From JBPYCR01 sp051846935 (GTDB lineage: Bacteria; Bacillota; Bacilli; Bacillales; Amphibacillaceae), in assembly GCF_051846935.1 (NCBI RefSeq), contig NZ_JBPYCS010000007.1:1-64000 (forward strand): a stretch of DNA of 64,000 nucleotides. The letters run 5' to 3'. This document shows, piece after piece, positions 26,652-35,600 of the stretch (positions are counted from its first letter, which is position 1; every line of letters starts with the position of its first letter). The position numbers were made by a program, and so were the translations under genes. Under the pieces are notes generated by a model. That model was not told the origin of the DNA, did not search any database, and worked only from the letters and a program-made list of their open reading frames with translations.

Positions 26652-27449
26652 ATGAAAAAAACAATGATTAAACTAAACAATATAACGAAACACTTTCATA
26701 CACGAGGTCAAACCATTCGGGCCGTGGAAAAGGTAAATATGGAAGTATATAAAGGTGATTTTGTAGCTGTTGTTGGTCCAAGTGGTTGTGGAAAATCAAC
26801 TATTATTAGGATGATTAACGATATTATTCAACCAACTGCTGGAGATATATTTATTAAGCAACAAAAAATGCAAGGTAATAAAACTGTAAAACAGTTAATT
26901 AAAAATATGGGTTTTATATTCCAGCAACCTAACTTATTTCCCTGGTTGACAGTTAGACAAAATGTTGCGTTACCTTTAAAAGTATTTGGTTATAGTGGCC
27001 AGAAATGGGAAGACAATATCGATCAATTACTAAAAGTTTTTGACTTGGAAAAACATGCAGATTCCTACCCTATAGAAATATCTGGCGGCATGGTACAAAA
27101 AGTAGGGGTGATTCGCGCCATGGTTCATGATCCAGAGATATTATTAATGGATGAGCCGTTTGGTGCATTGGATGAAATAACCCGAGAACAATTAAACATA
27201 GAATTGCTTGATGTATGGAAAAAAACGGGAAAGACGATTATTTTTATCACTCATGATATTAAAGAGGCTGTGTTACTCGCATCTAAAGTATATGTTATGG
27301 GCACAAATCCTGGTCGTATTATATCAGAGGTAGATATTGATCTTCCAAGACCTCGTAGTTTAGATATATTTACTGATGAAAAGTTCATTCATTATGAAAC
27401 AAAATTAACAGAACTTATCGGTGATGTTGAATTAAGTAAAATTAAGTAG
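26652..27449 (+). CDS. ABC transporter ATPase, consensus catalytic site (SsuB/TauB type)
   Basis: A 265-residue ATPase after AAAGGAGGG. Walker A is GPSGCGKST, Walker B is LLMDEPFGALD with the normal Glu, and the switch His is present in ITHDIKEA. Its signature motif is altered to ISGGMVQK. In a pair with the ATPase at 24981 the active ATP site would use this subunit's Walker motifs and the partner's normal signature. The other site would combine the degenerate residues from both. That is the arrangement of well-known heterodimeric ABC proteins, here in a small importer. Confidence 0.92.
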   Translation: MKKTMIKLNNITKHFHTRGQTIRAVEKVNMEVYKGDFVAVVGPSGCGKSTIIRMINDIIQPTAGDIFIKQQKMQGNKTVKQLIKNMGFIFQQPNLFPWLTVRQNVALPLKVFGYSGQKWEDNIDQLLKVFDLEKHADSYPIEISGGMVQKVGVIRAMVHDPEILLMDEPFGALDEITREQLNIELLDVWKKTGKTIIFITHDIKEAVLLASKVYVMGTNPGRIISEVDIDLPRPRSLDIFTDEKFIHYETKLTELIGDVELSKIK

Positions 27450-27469
27450 GCACGGAAGGAGCACAAACA

Positions 27470-28234
27470 TTGCAAAATAGTATAACTAAGACGTATTTAA
27501 CGAATCTATTACCTCCCATAGTTATGTTTTTTATTATTTTCGGTTCGTGGGAAATTATGGTAAACCAATTAGAGATTGAAAGGTGGATTCTTCCTGGTCC
27601 TATCGCTATTTTTAATTCTATGATTGTAAGTTTTTCAGATTTTTTGCCGCACATATTAGTTACGATTCAAACTATCTCTATCGGATTTATTATTGCAATA
27701 CCACTAGGAATATTTTTAGCAGCATTATTATCAAATTTCCAATACTTAGATTTCTCAGTATCTCCTTTTGTTATATTATTAGTTACCACCCCTTTAATTT
27801 CTTTAGTACCACTGTTAATGATGTGGTTTGGTTATGGGCTAAGTGTGAAAGTTATAGCCGTTATTATTCAAGCGTTCCCAATAATCATGCTGAATTCTGC
27901 AACCGGTTTCATTAACGTAGATAATCTTAGATTAGAATTAATGAAGTCACTTGCTTCAACTAGATCACAAACGTTTTTTAGAGCCGTATTTCCGTCAGCG
28001 TTATCAGAGGTATTCACCGGAATCAAACTAGGAGGTATTTTTGGAACGATTGCTGCAGTTACTGCTGAGTTTGTAGGTGGAAATACTGGATTAGGAAGCC
28101 AAATTATAAAGTATACTCAATACATTAAAACAGAAGAGGCCTTTGCTTGTATATTATTTGTTGCAATTATTGGAACGGTTTTGTATGGACTTATCTCATT
28201 AATGGAAAAGTTAATTATTCGATGGGAAATTTAA
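27470..28234 (+). CDS. ABC importer permease (SsuC/TauC type), second
   Basis: A 254-residue permease from TTG 27470, with GAAGGAGC about 8 bases upstream. It is similar in layout to the permease at 25803, with the loop RLELMKSLASTRSQTFFRAVFP and then SEVFTGIKLGGIFG. It probably forms a heterodimer with that protein. It is followed 41 bases later by an M20 hydrolase and then the binding protein of the same importer. Confidence 0.9.
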   Translation: MQNSITKTYLTNLLPPIVMFFIIFGSWEIMVNQLEIERWILPGPIAIFNSMIVSFSDFLPHILVTIQTISIGFIIAIPLGIFLAALLSNFQYLDFSVSPFVILLVTTPLISLVPLLMMWFGYGLSVKVIAVIIQAFPIIMLNSATGFINVDNLRLELMKSLASTRSQTFFRAVFPSALSEVFTGIKLGGIFGTIAAVTAEFVGGNTGLGSQIIKYTQYIKTEEAFACILFVAIIGTVLYGLISLMEKLIIRWEI

Positions 28235-28275
28235 TTTATTAACAGGAATGAAAAATTAATTTGGGAGGAATACGG

Positions 28276-29595
28276 ATGAGTGTTGATAAGCAAGCAGTTT
28301 TTGATTATATAGATAATCATAAGGATCAAATAATTGAATATGTACAAAAAATGGTAAGCATCCCGTCTATTAACCATACAATGGGAGGGAATGAAAAGAA
28401 TGTACAAGATTGGTTAGCAAATAGCTTAAGAGAATTTGAGTTTGACAAAGTGGATCAATTCGCTGTTGATGAAGAGGAGGTGCGACCAAATGTAGTTGCA
28501 GTTATGAGAGGTAGTGGTGAAGGGAAAAGTATTATATTTAATGGTCATATGGACGTTGTCCCAATTGCTAGACCAGAAGTGTGGCATAATGACCCTTTTG
28601 ATCCAGTAATTAAAGATGGTAAGATGTTTGGTCGTGGTACTAGTGATATGAAAGGCCCCATTGGATCTGTGATATGGGCTATGAAAGCATTAAAAGAGTG
28701 TAAAGTCGAATTAAAAGGAGATGTACTCCTACAGGCCGTAGTTGGAGAAGAATCAAATCAGGCAGAAGAAGTAGGAACCGTTCCATGTTTAGAAAGAGGT
28801 TATACAGCAGATTTCGCAGTAGTATGTGAACCTACAAACCTGGAATTGCATACATCTTCTGTTGGTTTATTCATGTTTGAATTAATTGTAGAGGGAAAAG
28901 CTGTGCACACCTCAGCTAGAAATCAAGTCATTTTTCCGCAACCAGGAGGTGTACCTAGTGGTGGTGAGGTCGGTGTTGATGCGTTTAAAAAATCTTTACC
29001 AATTATAAACTACCTCTATTCATTAGAAGAACAGTGGAATCATCGATGGAGAGACCCGGTTCTAGGTACCGGCGGTAAGCCTATTCAAGATTCACAGGGA
29101 ATTAGCTTGTTTACTATAAACCCTTCACTTATAGAAGGAGGTGATTATTTAGGTGCAGTACCTTCGCGTGTGAAATACACGTATAATGTTTGGTTTCCTG
29201 ATCAGCTTGTATCCAAGGAAGAGGTTTGGGAGGAGCTTAGAAAAGGTGTGGAAGCGATTAGTTCTACAGATGATTATTTAAGAGAAAATCCTCCAACTTT
29301 AAATATCCCAGTTTTTCAAGATTGGGCAGGGTTTAAAGTTCCTGTAGAACATCCTGGGGTGCAAACGATGATTGGATCCATCGAGGAAGCTTCAGGAGAG
29401 CAAGCTATATTATCAGGATTTAAAGCTGTTTGTGACGCAACATATTTAAATAAACATGGTGTTCCCGCTGTTGTGTTTGGACCAGGATCATTAAGTTGGT
29501 CTGTTCATGGGGATAACGAATATATCACTGTTGATAGTATAATTGAAGCCGCAAAAGTGTATGCAAGTATGATGATTGATTGGTGTAATGATTAG
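28276..29595 (+). CDS. M20 metallopeptidase/amidohydrolase (ArgE/DapE type)
   Basis: A 439-residue zinc hydrolase. ATG 28276 has TGGGAGG upstream. FNGHMDVVP gives the first metal His with its Asp, GRGTSDMKGP the shared Asp, and VVGEES the general base Glu and a metal Glu. The late metal His is in WSVHGDNEY. The family removes acyl groups or carbamoyl groups from amino compounds (acetylornithine, succinyl-diaminopimelate, N-carbamoyl-beta-alanine). It lies inside an ABC importer operon, between permease and binding protein, so its substrate is probably the imported compound or its first product. Confidence 0.92.
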   Translation: MSVDKQAVFDYIDNHKDQIIEYVQKMVSIPSINHTMGGNEKNVQDWLANSLREFEFDKVDQFAVDEEEVRPNVVAVMRGSGEGKSIIFNGHMDVVPIARPEVWHNDPFDPVIKDGKMFGRGTSDMKGPIGSVIWAMKALKECKVELKGDVLLQAVVGEESNQAEEVGTVPCLERGYTADFAVVCEPTNLELHTSSVGLFMFELIVEGKAVHTSARNQVIFPQPGGVPSGGEVGVDAFKKSLPIINYLYSLEEQWNHRWRDPVLGTGGKPIQDSQGISLFTINPSLIEGGDYLGAVPSRVKYTYNVWFPDQLVSKEEVWEELRKGVEAISSTDDYLRENPPTLNIPVFQDWAGFKVPVEHPGVQTMIGSIEEASGEQAILSGFKAVCDATYLNKHGVPAVVFGPGSLSWSVHGDNEYITVDSIIEAAKVYASMMIDWCND

Positions 29596-29659
29596 TAAGA
29601 GAAAGTCTATTATGGACAACTTCTAGAATATAATAAATTAATTTAAAGGGGATTGTTTA

Positions 29660-30832
29660 ATGAAAAAATTTAAACTTTTTGGTGGCTTATTGGTAATTGC
29701 TTTGCTAACTATGTTTTTAATTGCCTGTGGAGGGGATACAGAAAGTGCCGATTCAGATGCGGCAGAAGCAGACTCAGGAACAGACAAAGCTGAAACGGCT
29801 GAATCAGAGACAGAAGAGGAGGAAGCAAAAGATAGCGGGGATTTACAAGAAGTAAAATTAGTTGTCCCTCGTACTGTAGAAGTACTCGATGATGCGCATG
29901 TGTGGTCAGCAATTAAAATGGGTTATTTTGAAGAAGAAGGACTAAATGTTTCTATTGAAGAATCTTTTGGTACTACAGATGTCAAGATGGTCGCTACAGG
30001 TAATGCGGAATTTGCACTTCCTGCACCAAACTTTATTCTAATGTCGATTGAAAATGAATTACCTATTAAAGCAGTTTTTCAAAATGATTGGATAAATATC
30101 TTTGGAATGGCAGTATTAGAAGACAGTGACATCGAGACGTGGGAGGACATGAAAGGAAAAACAGTAGCTCTTGGTGATGCATCTTGGGAAGATATAATCA
30201 ATCCAGTTGTTATTGCGGCAGGACTTGATCCGGATGAAGATTTAGAATATGTTGTTGCTGGTGAAAATAGATTCCAGATGGTTCAGGAAGAGAAAATAGA
30301 TATTTTATTTACTTGGGTTGGAGAAGTTACAGAGTTACAAGGAAGAGGTTTTGATTTTAAATACATTGATGGTAATGAGGTTTTACCATATGCATCTAAT
30401 CCACTAGTGACAAGTTTAGAAATAATTGAAAAAGACCCAGAAATGGTTGAGGGTTTCGCTCGGGGTCTTGCAAAAGGAATGTATTTCGTTAAAGAAAATC
30501 CAGAGGCTGCAGCTGACATAGTCCTTGGACAGTTTCCGTCAATTGATATAACTTGGGATGGTGCGGTCGGAGCTATGCTAGGTCGGGTAAAACAAGGATT
30601 CGGAATTAGTGAAGAGGAACAGCAAGAAAGAGTTGCTGAAGGAATTGGCTTAGCTAGTGATGAGAAATGGGCTTTAAATGTTGAATGGGCACTGAAGACG
30701 GATTCAATTAAAGAGGAAATACCATTAGACAGAATATTTACGAATGAATTCGTTGATACAAGATGGGATTTGACTCAAGTTGAAGAAGATGCTGCAAACT
30801 ATGAATTTAAAGTCAAAGATCAATACGAATAA
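29660..30832 (+). CDS. ABC importer substrate-binding lipoprotein (NMT1/SsuA type)
   Basis: A 390-residue lipoprotein. The signal peptide ends in FLIACGG with Cys23 lipidated. A long Glu/Asp/Ser-rich linker (about 25-63) separates the anchor from the binding domain, which is common in salt-tolerant Bacillaceae. The binding domain is of the NMT1/THI5-like and taurine-binding type: WSAIKMGYFEEEGLNV, then FGTTDVKMVATGNAEFA. It serves the importer at 24981-28234. The ligand may be a pyrimidine, sulfonate or similar small molecule. Confidence 0.9.
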   Translation: MKKFKLFGGLLVIALLTMFLIACGGDTESADSDAAEADSGTDKAETAESETEEEEAKDSGDLQEVKLVVPRTVEVLDDAHVWSAIKMGYFEEEGLNVSIEESFGTTDVKMVATGNAEFALPAPNFILMSIENELPIKAVFQNDWINIFGMAVLEDSDIETWEDMKGKTVALGDASWEDIINPVVIAAGLDPDEDLEYVVAGENRFQMVQEEKIDILFTWVGEVTELQGRGFDFKYIDGNEVLPYASNPLVTSLEIIEKDPEMVEGFARGLAKGMYFVKENPEAAADIVLGQFPSIDITWDGAVGAMLGRVKQGFGISEEEQQERVAEGIGLASDEKWALNVEWALKTDSIKEEIPLDRIFTNEFVDTRWDLTQVEEDAANYEFKVKDQYE

Positions 30833-30865
30833 AATTTAATAACTAAAACATTGCGGTATTTTCAA

Positions 30866-30891
30866 GTCTCTCGCCTGTTCGAGCGGGAGAC
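30866..30891. terminator. Hairpin after importer operon
   Basis: GTCTCTCGC at 30866-30874 pairs with GCGGGAGAC at 30883-30891 around an 8-base loop, with one G-T pair. A T-rich run comes only about 20 bases later, so termination may be weak and the following dehydrogenase gene may be partly read through. Confidence 0.5.
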
Positions 30892-30944
30892 AAATATCGC
30901 CTTATTCTTTTTTATTAAGTATTCTTTATTGGAGGCGATTCGTT

Positions 30945-31961
30945 TTGCACAATATAGGTATTGTAGGTACTGGTCTAATTGCTTATAGTCATGCTGATGC
31001 CATTAAATCGATTCAAAATGCTACTCTTACTGCTGCTGTTGATATCGACAAAGAAAAGGTTACCGCGTTTTCTGAGAAATACAATTGTGCTTATTATACT
31101 GATGTTAAAGAAATGTTCGAAAGTGCTGAAATAGATATAGTTATTATTTGTTTACCAACGTACTTACATGAAGAATATGTAAGTCTTTGTGCTACATATG
31201 GAAAACATATACTATGTGAAAAGCCTGTTGAAATGACACTCGATGCGACTAAAAGAATGTTGGACAATGTAAAAAAGGCGAAAGTAATATTTATGGTCGG
31301 CCAAGTTGTTCGATTTTGGAGTGGTTATACAGAGATAAAAGAGATGTATGAATCCGGTAAGCTTGGGAATGTTTATATGGCTTTTGCAAGCAGATGTTCT
31401 AGCCTGCCCGATTGGGGCAATTGGCTTTTGGATCCTAAAAAAGGAGCTGGAGCTATTCAAGATATGCATGTACATGATGTCGATTTCTTGAGATATGTAT
31501 TTGGAGAAATGGATTATGTTTATTGTCATGCAAATAAAGATGAAACTGGTTGTTGGAATCACGCAGTGTCATCCATTGCATTTAAAAATGGGGCTAAAGC
31601 AGTAGCAGAGGCATCTTTTACTATGCCTGATAGCTATCCATTTACTATGTTTTTTAAGGTGGCAGGTACAAAAGCTACTGTTGAATTTTATTATAAAGCA
31701 GGTGAGAATATTGGGCTAAGAGATTCTTCTTCAAGTGAGATTAGAATTTATCAAACTGGAGAAAAACCTGTTATTAAAACGCCTGAAAGTTATGATGCTT
31801 ATGCTAAAGAAATTGAGTATTTTCTATCTTGTGTCGAGAAATGTACACAGCCAGAAATGATACCACATCATGAAAGTCTAGAAGTGATTGATGCTATTGA
31901 AAGTATTCGTCTTTCAGCAGATACTGGAGAGGTTGTGTATTTAAAACCACAACGTTTTTGA
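30945..31961 (+). CDS. Gfo/Idh/MocA-family oxidoreductase
   Basis: A 338-residue NAD(P)-dependent dehydrogenase of sugars or cyclitols. TTG 30945 is preceded by GGAGGCG. The N-terminal Rossmann motif is GIVGTGLIAYSHADAI. The conserved CEKP motif (HILCEKPVEM) and the later DMHVHDVDFLRY helix are as in inositol and glucose-fructose oxidoreductases. It is the last plus-strand gene before a convergent minus-strand set. With the aminotransferase, SDR and isomerase it suits a pathway for an aminated sugar or cyclitol. Confidence 0.92.
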   Translation: MHNIGIVGTGLIAYSHADAIKSIQNATLTAAVDIDKEKVTAFSEKYNCAYYTDVKEMFESAEIDIVIICLPTYLHEEYVSLCATYGKHILCEKPVEMTLDATKRMLDNVKKAKVIFMVGQVVRFWSGYTEIKEMYESGKLGNVYMAFASRCSSLPDWGNWLLDPKKGAGAIQDMHVHDVDFLRYVFGEMDYVYCHANKDETGCWNHAVSSIAFKNGAKAVAEASFTMPDSYPFTMFFKVAGTKATVEFYYKAGENIGLRDSSSSEIRIYQTGEKPVIKTPESYDAYAKEIEYFLSCVEKCTQPEMIPHHESLEVIDAIESIRLSADTGEVVYLKPQRF

Positions 31962-32145
31962 ACTTATTATACTATAAAAGATAAACTTTCATTTATATTA
32001 AAATCACATTAATAAAATGAAGTTGTAGTAATATTTAACATGCAACTATATACCATCCGCTTCATTCCATTGTAACTGGTAAATTAGTAATATAAGCATT
32101 AATTCTATTTAGAACATATAAACTTCTAAGCCAAAATAAAGCCTA

Positions 32146-33153
32146 TTAATTTACCTGTACTACACTTTTTGTTTCTAGTGATTTTAAACAAGCATCAATC
32201 ACACGCATATTTTTAAAAGTATTATTAAAACTTAAAGCAACTTCATTATCTCCATCTATAATTGATTGAGATACATGCTCTACCTCATTCCTATACTGAT
32301 CTCCGTAACATGTTTCTAGTGTAGTTTTATTATCCTTTTCAATAATGATATGCCCTTCTCCACCATGAAGATCTGGACGAAAAGCACGTGTGAGAATAAT
32401 ACTTCCTTTTGTTCCAATTATCTTAAAATTATGACGTATAGGTAAATTAAAGCTAGTATCAAAAGTTGCTCTTACACCATTCGAAAATGTTAAGTAGGTG
32501 ACTGTTTCCATATCTACTTCGTATCGAAGGTCTTCAACAGTATGAACAAACACTGACTCAGGCTCTGCTTGTAGAATATATCTCATGAGATGGATTGGAT
32601 AACAACCTAAATCATAAATAGTTCCACCGCCCATTTCCTTTTTCATTCGAATATTTGTTTTCTTGTCTTGCTTCGTCATGGTGTATGAATGGCCCGACTG
32701 AATAAGTGAAATCTCACCAATTCCCCCCCTATTAATTATTTCTTTCATTCGTTCATGTTGGGGATGAAAATAATACATAAATCCTTCCATAAATATAACA
32801 TTGTTCTCTTTAAAAGCTGCTTCTATTTCACGTACTTCTTTGGCATTCATAGTGGCGGGTTTTTCGCATAAAACATGTTTTCCTTTAGCAGCAGCTTTAA
32901 TCGCCCATTCCTTATGTGAATTATTTGGAGTTGCAATGTAAACGGCGTCAATCTGTGAATCATTCAGTAGTTCTTCATAGCTTTTATAAACTTTATCTAT
33001 TGAGAATTGACTTGCTATTTTTTTTGCCTTGTTCACATTACTATTAGTGGCTATTGCTGTTACTTCTGCATTTATTGAACGAATTATTGCTGGTATCATC
33101 TGTTGTTGTGCAATATTTGCTGTGCTTAAAATTCCCCATTGAACTTTTCTCAC
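32146..33153 (-). CDS. Gfo/Idh/MocA-family oxidoreductase, second
   Basis: A 335-residue dehydrogenase from GTG 33153, which has GGAGG about 7 bases upstream; an upstream start at 33216 lacks one. The Rossmann start is WGILSTANIAQQQMIPA, with the CEKP motif in HVLCEKPATM and GGGTIYDLGCYPIHLMRY later, as in the dimeric dihydrodiol dehydrogenase and glucose-fructose oxidoreductase subgroup. It differs clearly from the one at 30945, so the two probably act on different intermediates. It is cotranscribed with an SDR and MetX-like gene. Confidence 0.92.
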   Translation of the reverse strand: MRKVQWGILSTANIAQQQMIPAIIRSINAEVTAIATNSNVNKAKKIASQFSIDKVYKSYEELLNDSQIDAVYIATPNNSHKEWAIKAAAKGKHVLCEKPATMNAKEVREIEAAFKENNVIFMEGFMYYFHPQHERMKEIINRGGIGEISLIQSGHSYTMTKQDKKTNIRMKKEMGGGTIYDLGCYPIHLMRYILQAEPESVFVHTVEDLRYEVDMETVTYLTFSNGVRATFDTSFNLPIRHNFKIIGTKGSIILTRAFRPDLHGGEGHIIIEKDNKTTLETCYGDQYRNEVEHVSQSIIDGDNEVALSFNNTFKNMRVIDACLKSLETKSVVQVN

Positions 33154-33248
33154 ATTTATTCCTCCATTTCTTAATAAAGATAATTTTTTATATGATTTTA
33201 TCAATTCTATTGACAAAAAATTTCTATTTCACAAAGAAAACAGGAAAT

Positions 33249-34013
33249 TTATTTAGCAATCATTCCACCATCTATAATTATTTCTGTTCCTGTAATATAA
33301 CGAGATTCATCAGATGCTAAAAACAAAACCGTTTTAGCTACATCCTCCGCTGTGCCTAAATAACCTAAAGGTATACTATTTTTGATTTCCGCAATTGCTT
33401 TTTTATCTTCTGTAATTACTGAGACCATTGGCGTATCGATATAGCCAGGGTGTACAGAGTTTACTCGAATATTAAAGGGGGCGAGTTCTATTGCTGCCCC
33501 TTTAGAAAGTAATCGATTGGCGCCTTTGGAAGTAGTATAATGAACACCAGCACCACCACCAATAATTCCAGCTACAGAAGAGATGTTTATAATAGATCCA
33601 CTACCAACCTTTTTCATTTTTGGAACTACATGTTTTATACCTATAAAGTTACTAGTTGTATTAACTTCTAAAAACTTATTAAAGCTTTCTAAATCAACTT
33701 CATCAAATGATGCAAAGCCTTCTTCTCCACCGATACCTGCATTATTAACTAATACATCAATTTTACCAAAAGTATTTATAGCTTTACTAACGGTGTTTTC
33801 CCAATCCGTAACATCAGTAACATTATGTTTTAATGCTATTACAACTTTACCATATTCAATGTTAATATCATTTACGACTTTCTCTAGTAACTCTATTTGC
33901 ATATCGGTTGCAACTACTTTAGCACCTTCTTTTGCAAATAGGCGAGCCTCTGCGGCACCTTGGCCACTTGCAGCACCAGTGATTATTGCAACTTTACCAG
34001 CTAATCTTTTCAA
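33249..34013 (-). CDS. Short-chain dehydrogenase/reductase
   Basis: A 254-residue SDR starting at TTG 34013 after AAAGGAGGG. The cofactor motif reads TGAASGQGAAEA, with Gln in place of the usual Ile in GxG. NNAG, SSVAG and YTTSKGA give the catalytic Ser, Tyr and Lys. HPGYIDTPM is normal. The family includes many sugar and polyol dehydrogenases. It shares a minus-strand transcript with the second Gfo/Idh gene and the MetX-like gene. Confidence 0.92.
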   Translation of the reverse strand: MKRLAGKVAIITGAASGQGAAEARLFAKEGAKVVATDMQIELLEKVVNDINIEYGKVVIALKHNVTDVTDWENTVSKAINTFGKIDVLVNNAGIGGEEGFASFDEVDLESFNKFLEVNTTSNFIGIKHVVPKMKKVGSGSIINISSVAGIIGGGAGVHYTTSKGANRLLSKGAAIELAPFNIRVNSVHPGYIDTPMVSVITEDKKAIAEIKNSIPLGYLGTAEDVAKTVLFLASDESRYITGTEIIIDGGMIAK

Positions 34014-34097
34014 GATAATCCCTCCTTTAGTTTATAAATAGCCGAATAACTTTAGATGTTATATATTTTTACAAGTCGCTTAAATATGAAATGATAT

Positions 34098-35150
34098 CTA
34101 TTTAGTACAAGCAAGTAATTCATTTAAATGTTGATCAATTTGCTTGTGATAACTATTTCCTTCCGGTCCTGGAAGTGCAAAATGACCAACTGAACTATAT
34201 ATCATCCTAAGTTCACTATTTGGTATTAGCTTTTGTTCTGCTCTACAATCACTTGGTTTAAAGAACATATCCTCATCAATGGGTAATACAAATACTTTAG
34301 CTTGAATCCCTCTAAGGGCTTCGGCTAGATCGCCGTTTGTAATTTTACTAACATCAGCTTTCTGCCATTTACGTGCCATTAAAATTAAATTGTTTGGATC
34401 CATCTTTTGATACAAAGGTTGTAAAAATTCATGAATAAATTCGTCGAAACTATTGACATCGTAAATTGACCACATTTCCTTTTGATAAAACTCAGTACTT
34501 AACCCCATAACTGACCAGATATTAGCATGTCTTTTCAAACCGTCCTTGACATCAGTATGTACATTATAACTACCATTGTTCCATAACGGATCGGATGTAA
34601 TTGATTCAATTAATGTTTGTGTGAATTGTATATTATGTGAAGTTACTTTTGCGGTACCTGCAATTGGTGCTGCTCGTTTAACCATCTTTGGGTATCTAAC
34701 CGCCCATTCATATGTTTGTTGTGCCCCCATAGATCCACCTACAACTAGGGCAATTTCAGTAATACCATATTTGTTTGTAATTAAACTATGTTGTGCCCGG
34801 ACGTCATCAAAAATTGTAACATTCGGGAAATTGGCCATTGCAATTGGCTCAGGGCTATTATGTGGAGAGCTTGATAAACCATTGCCAATTTGATTAATAA
34901 TAATAATAAAGTAATTATTAGGATTAATTGCTCTTTCTTCGCCAACAAATGCTTCCATATCTTTACTTGTACCAGAAAACCAGGTAGGCATAAGAATCAC
35001 ATTATCTTTGTTATTATTCAATTTTCCAAATGTAGTATAAGCTAGTTTGCAATTATTGATCACTTCTCCACTCTCTAATAGAAAATCTCCTAATTGATAG
35101 ATGTCATAAGGACCGTGATTTTCTTGGGAATAAAAAGTATTAGTTATCAT
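34098..35150 (-). CDS. Alpha/beta hydrolase of the homoserine O-acetyltransferase (MetX) family
   Basis: A 350-residue protein with the MetX-like fold: nucleophile Ser in VVGGSMGAQQ, Asp in LPIDEDMFF and His in YSSVGHFALPG. True MetX enzymes have a GGSLGG or GGSMGG type motif, so the exact reaction is open: acyl transfer to a hydroxyl group, or hydrolysis. It sits at the head of a minus-strand catabolic set, divergent from the LacI gene, with no methionine genes near, so a catabolic role is likelier than methionine synthesis. Confidence 0.85.
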   Translation of the reverse strand: MITNTFYSQENHGPYDIYQLGDFLLESGEVINNCKLAYTTFGKLNNNKDNVILMPTWFSGTSKDMEAFVGEERAINPNNYFIIIINQIGNGLSSSPHNSPEPIAMANFPNVTIFDDVRAQHSLITNKYGITEIALVVGGSMGAQQTYEWAVRYPKMVKRAAPIAGTAKVTSHNIQFTQTLIESITSDPLWNNGSYNVHTDVKDGLKRHANIWSVMGLSTEFYQKEMWSIYDVNSFDEFIHEFLQPLYQKMDPNNLILMARKWQKADVSKITNGDLAEALRGIQAKVFVLPIDEDMFFKPSDCRAEQKLIPNSELRMIYSSVGHFALPGPEGNSYHKQIDQHLNELLACTK

Positions 35151-35505
35151 TAGATTTGATTCTCCGTTTCTTATAGTATGGAATTAATAATTAGAATAGT
35201 CTTAATAAACTGATAAGTCAATAGTTAAACTTAACTAAGTTTTTTTAAAATTTAAAACACAGGAAATAGATAATCACAGCACTCTCAAAGTAGAGCAAGT
35301 AAAAAATATTAACTCGTTTTAGCTTTTGGAGGAAGGAATTTAACTGATTAAAAGTGTGTAAAGGGAACTATCATATTCATAACCTAAAAAGGAGATTGTT
35401 TATGCACAATGATAAGCGCAAAGAAGCACGCGTTTTACAATAAACTAAACCAACAAACAACCTATAATATTTGTCTAATAAATCTATTAATTTATAATAT
35501 TCAAT

Positions 35506-35523
35506 AAGAAAGCGTTTTCTTTT
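35506..35523. promoter_or_regulatory. LacI-type operator, upstream copy
   Basis: AAGAAAGCGTTTTCTT is a near-perfect palindrome centred at 35513.5, with the central CG typical of LacI-family sites. It lies about 90 bases before the LacI gene start and 44 bp from a second copy, a distance close to four helical turns that would allow looping or cooperative binding. Confidence 0.6.
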
Positions 35524-35549
35524 CGTTGGAACTGTGCTGTTATCTTTCT

Positions 35550-35565
35550 AAGAAAACGTTTTCTC
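35550..35565. promoter_or_regulatory. LacI-type operator, downstream copy
   Basis: AAGAAAACGTTTTCTC, centred at 35557.5, is a palindrome but for its last base and the same family as the copy at 35506. It lies about 35 bases before the LacI start, so it suits autoregulation and control of the nucleoside operon that follows. Confidence 0.6.
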
Positions 35566-35600
35566 TAAAATGTGTGAAAATTATGAGTAGGAGTTGCATT

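Noticed and set aside
34098..35150. Homoserine O-acetyltransferase in methionine synthesis
   Set aside because: No methionine genes near and the nucleophile motif is GGSMGAQ; kept as a MetX-family enzyme with unknown substrate.
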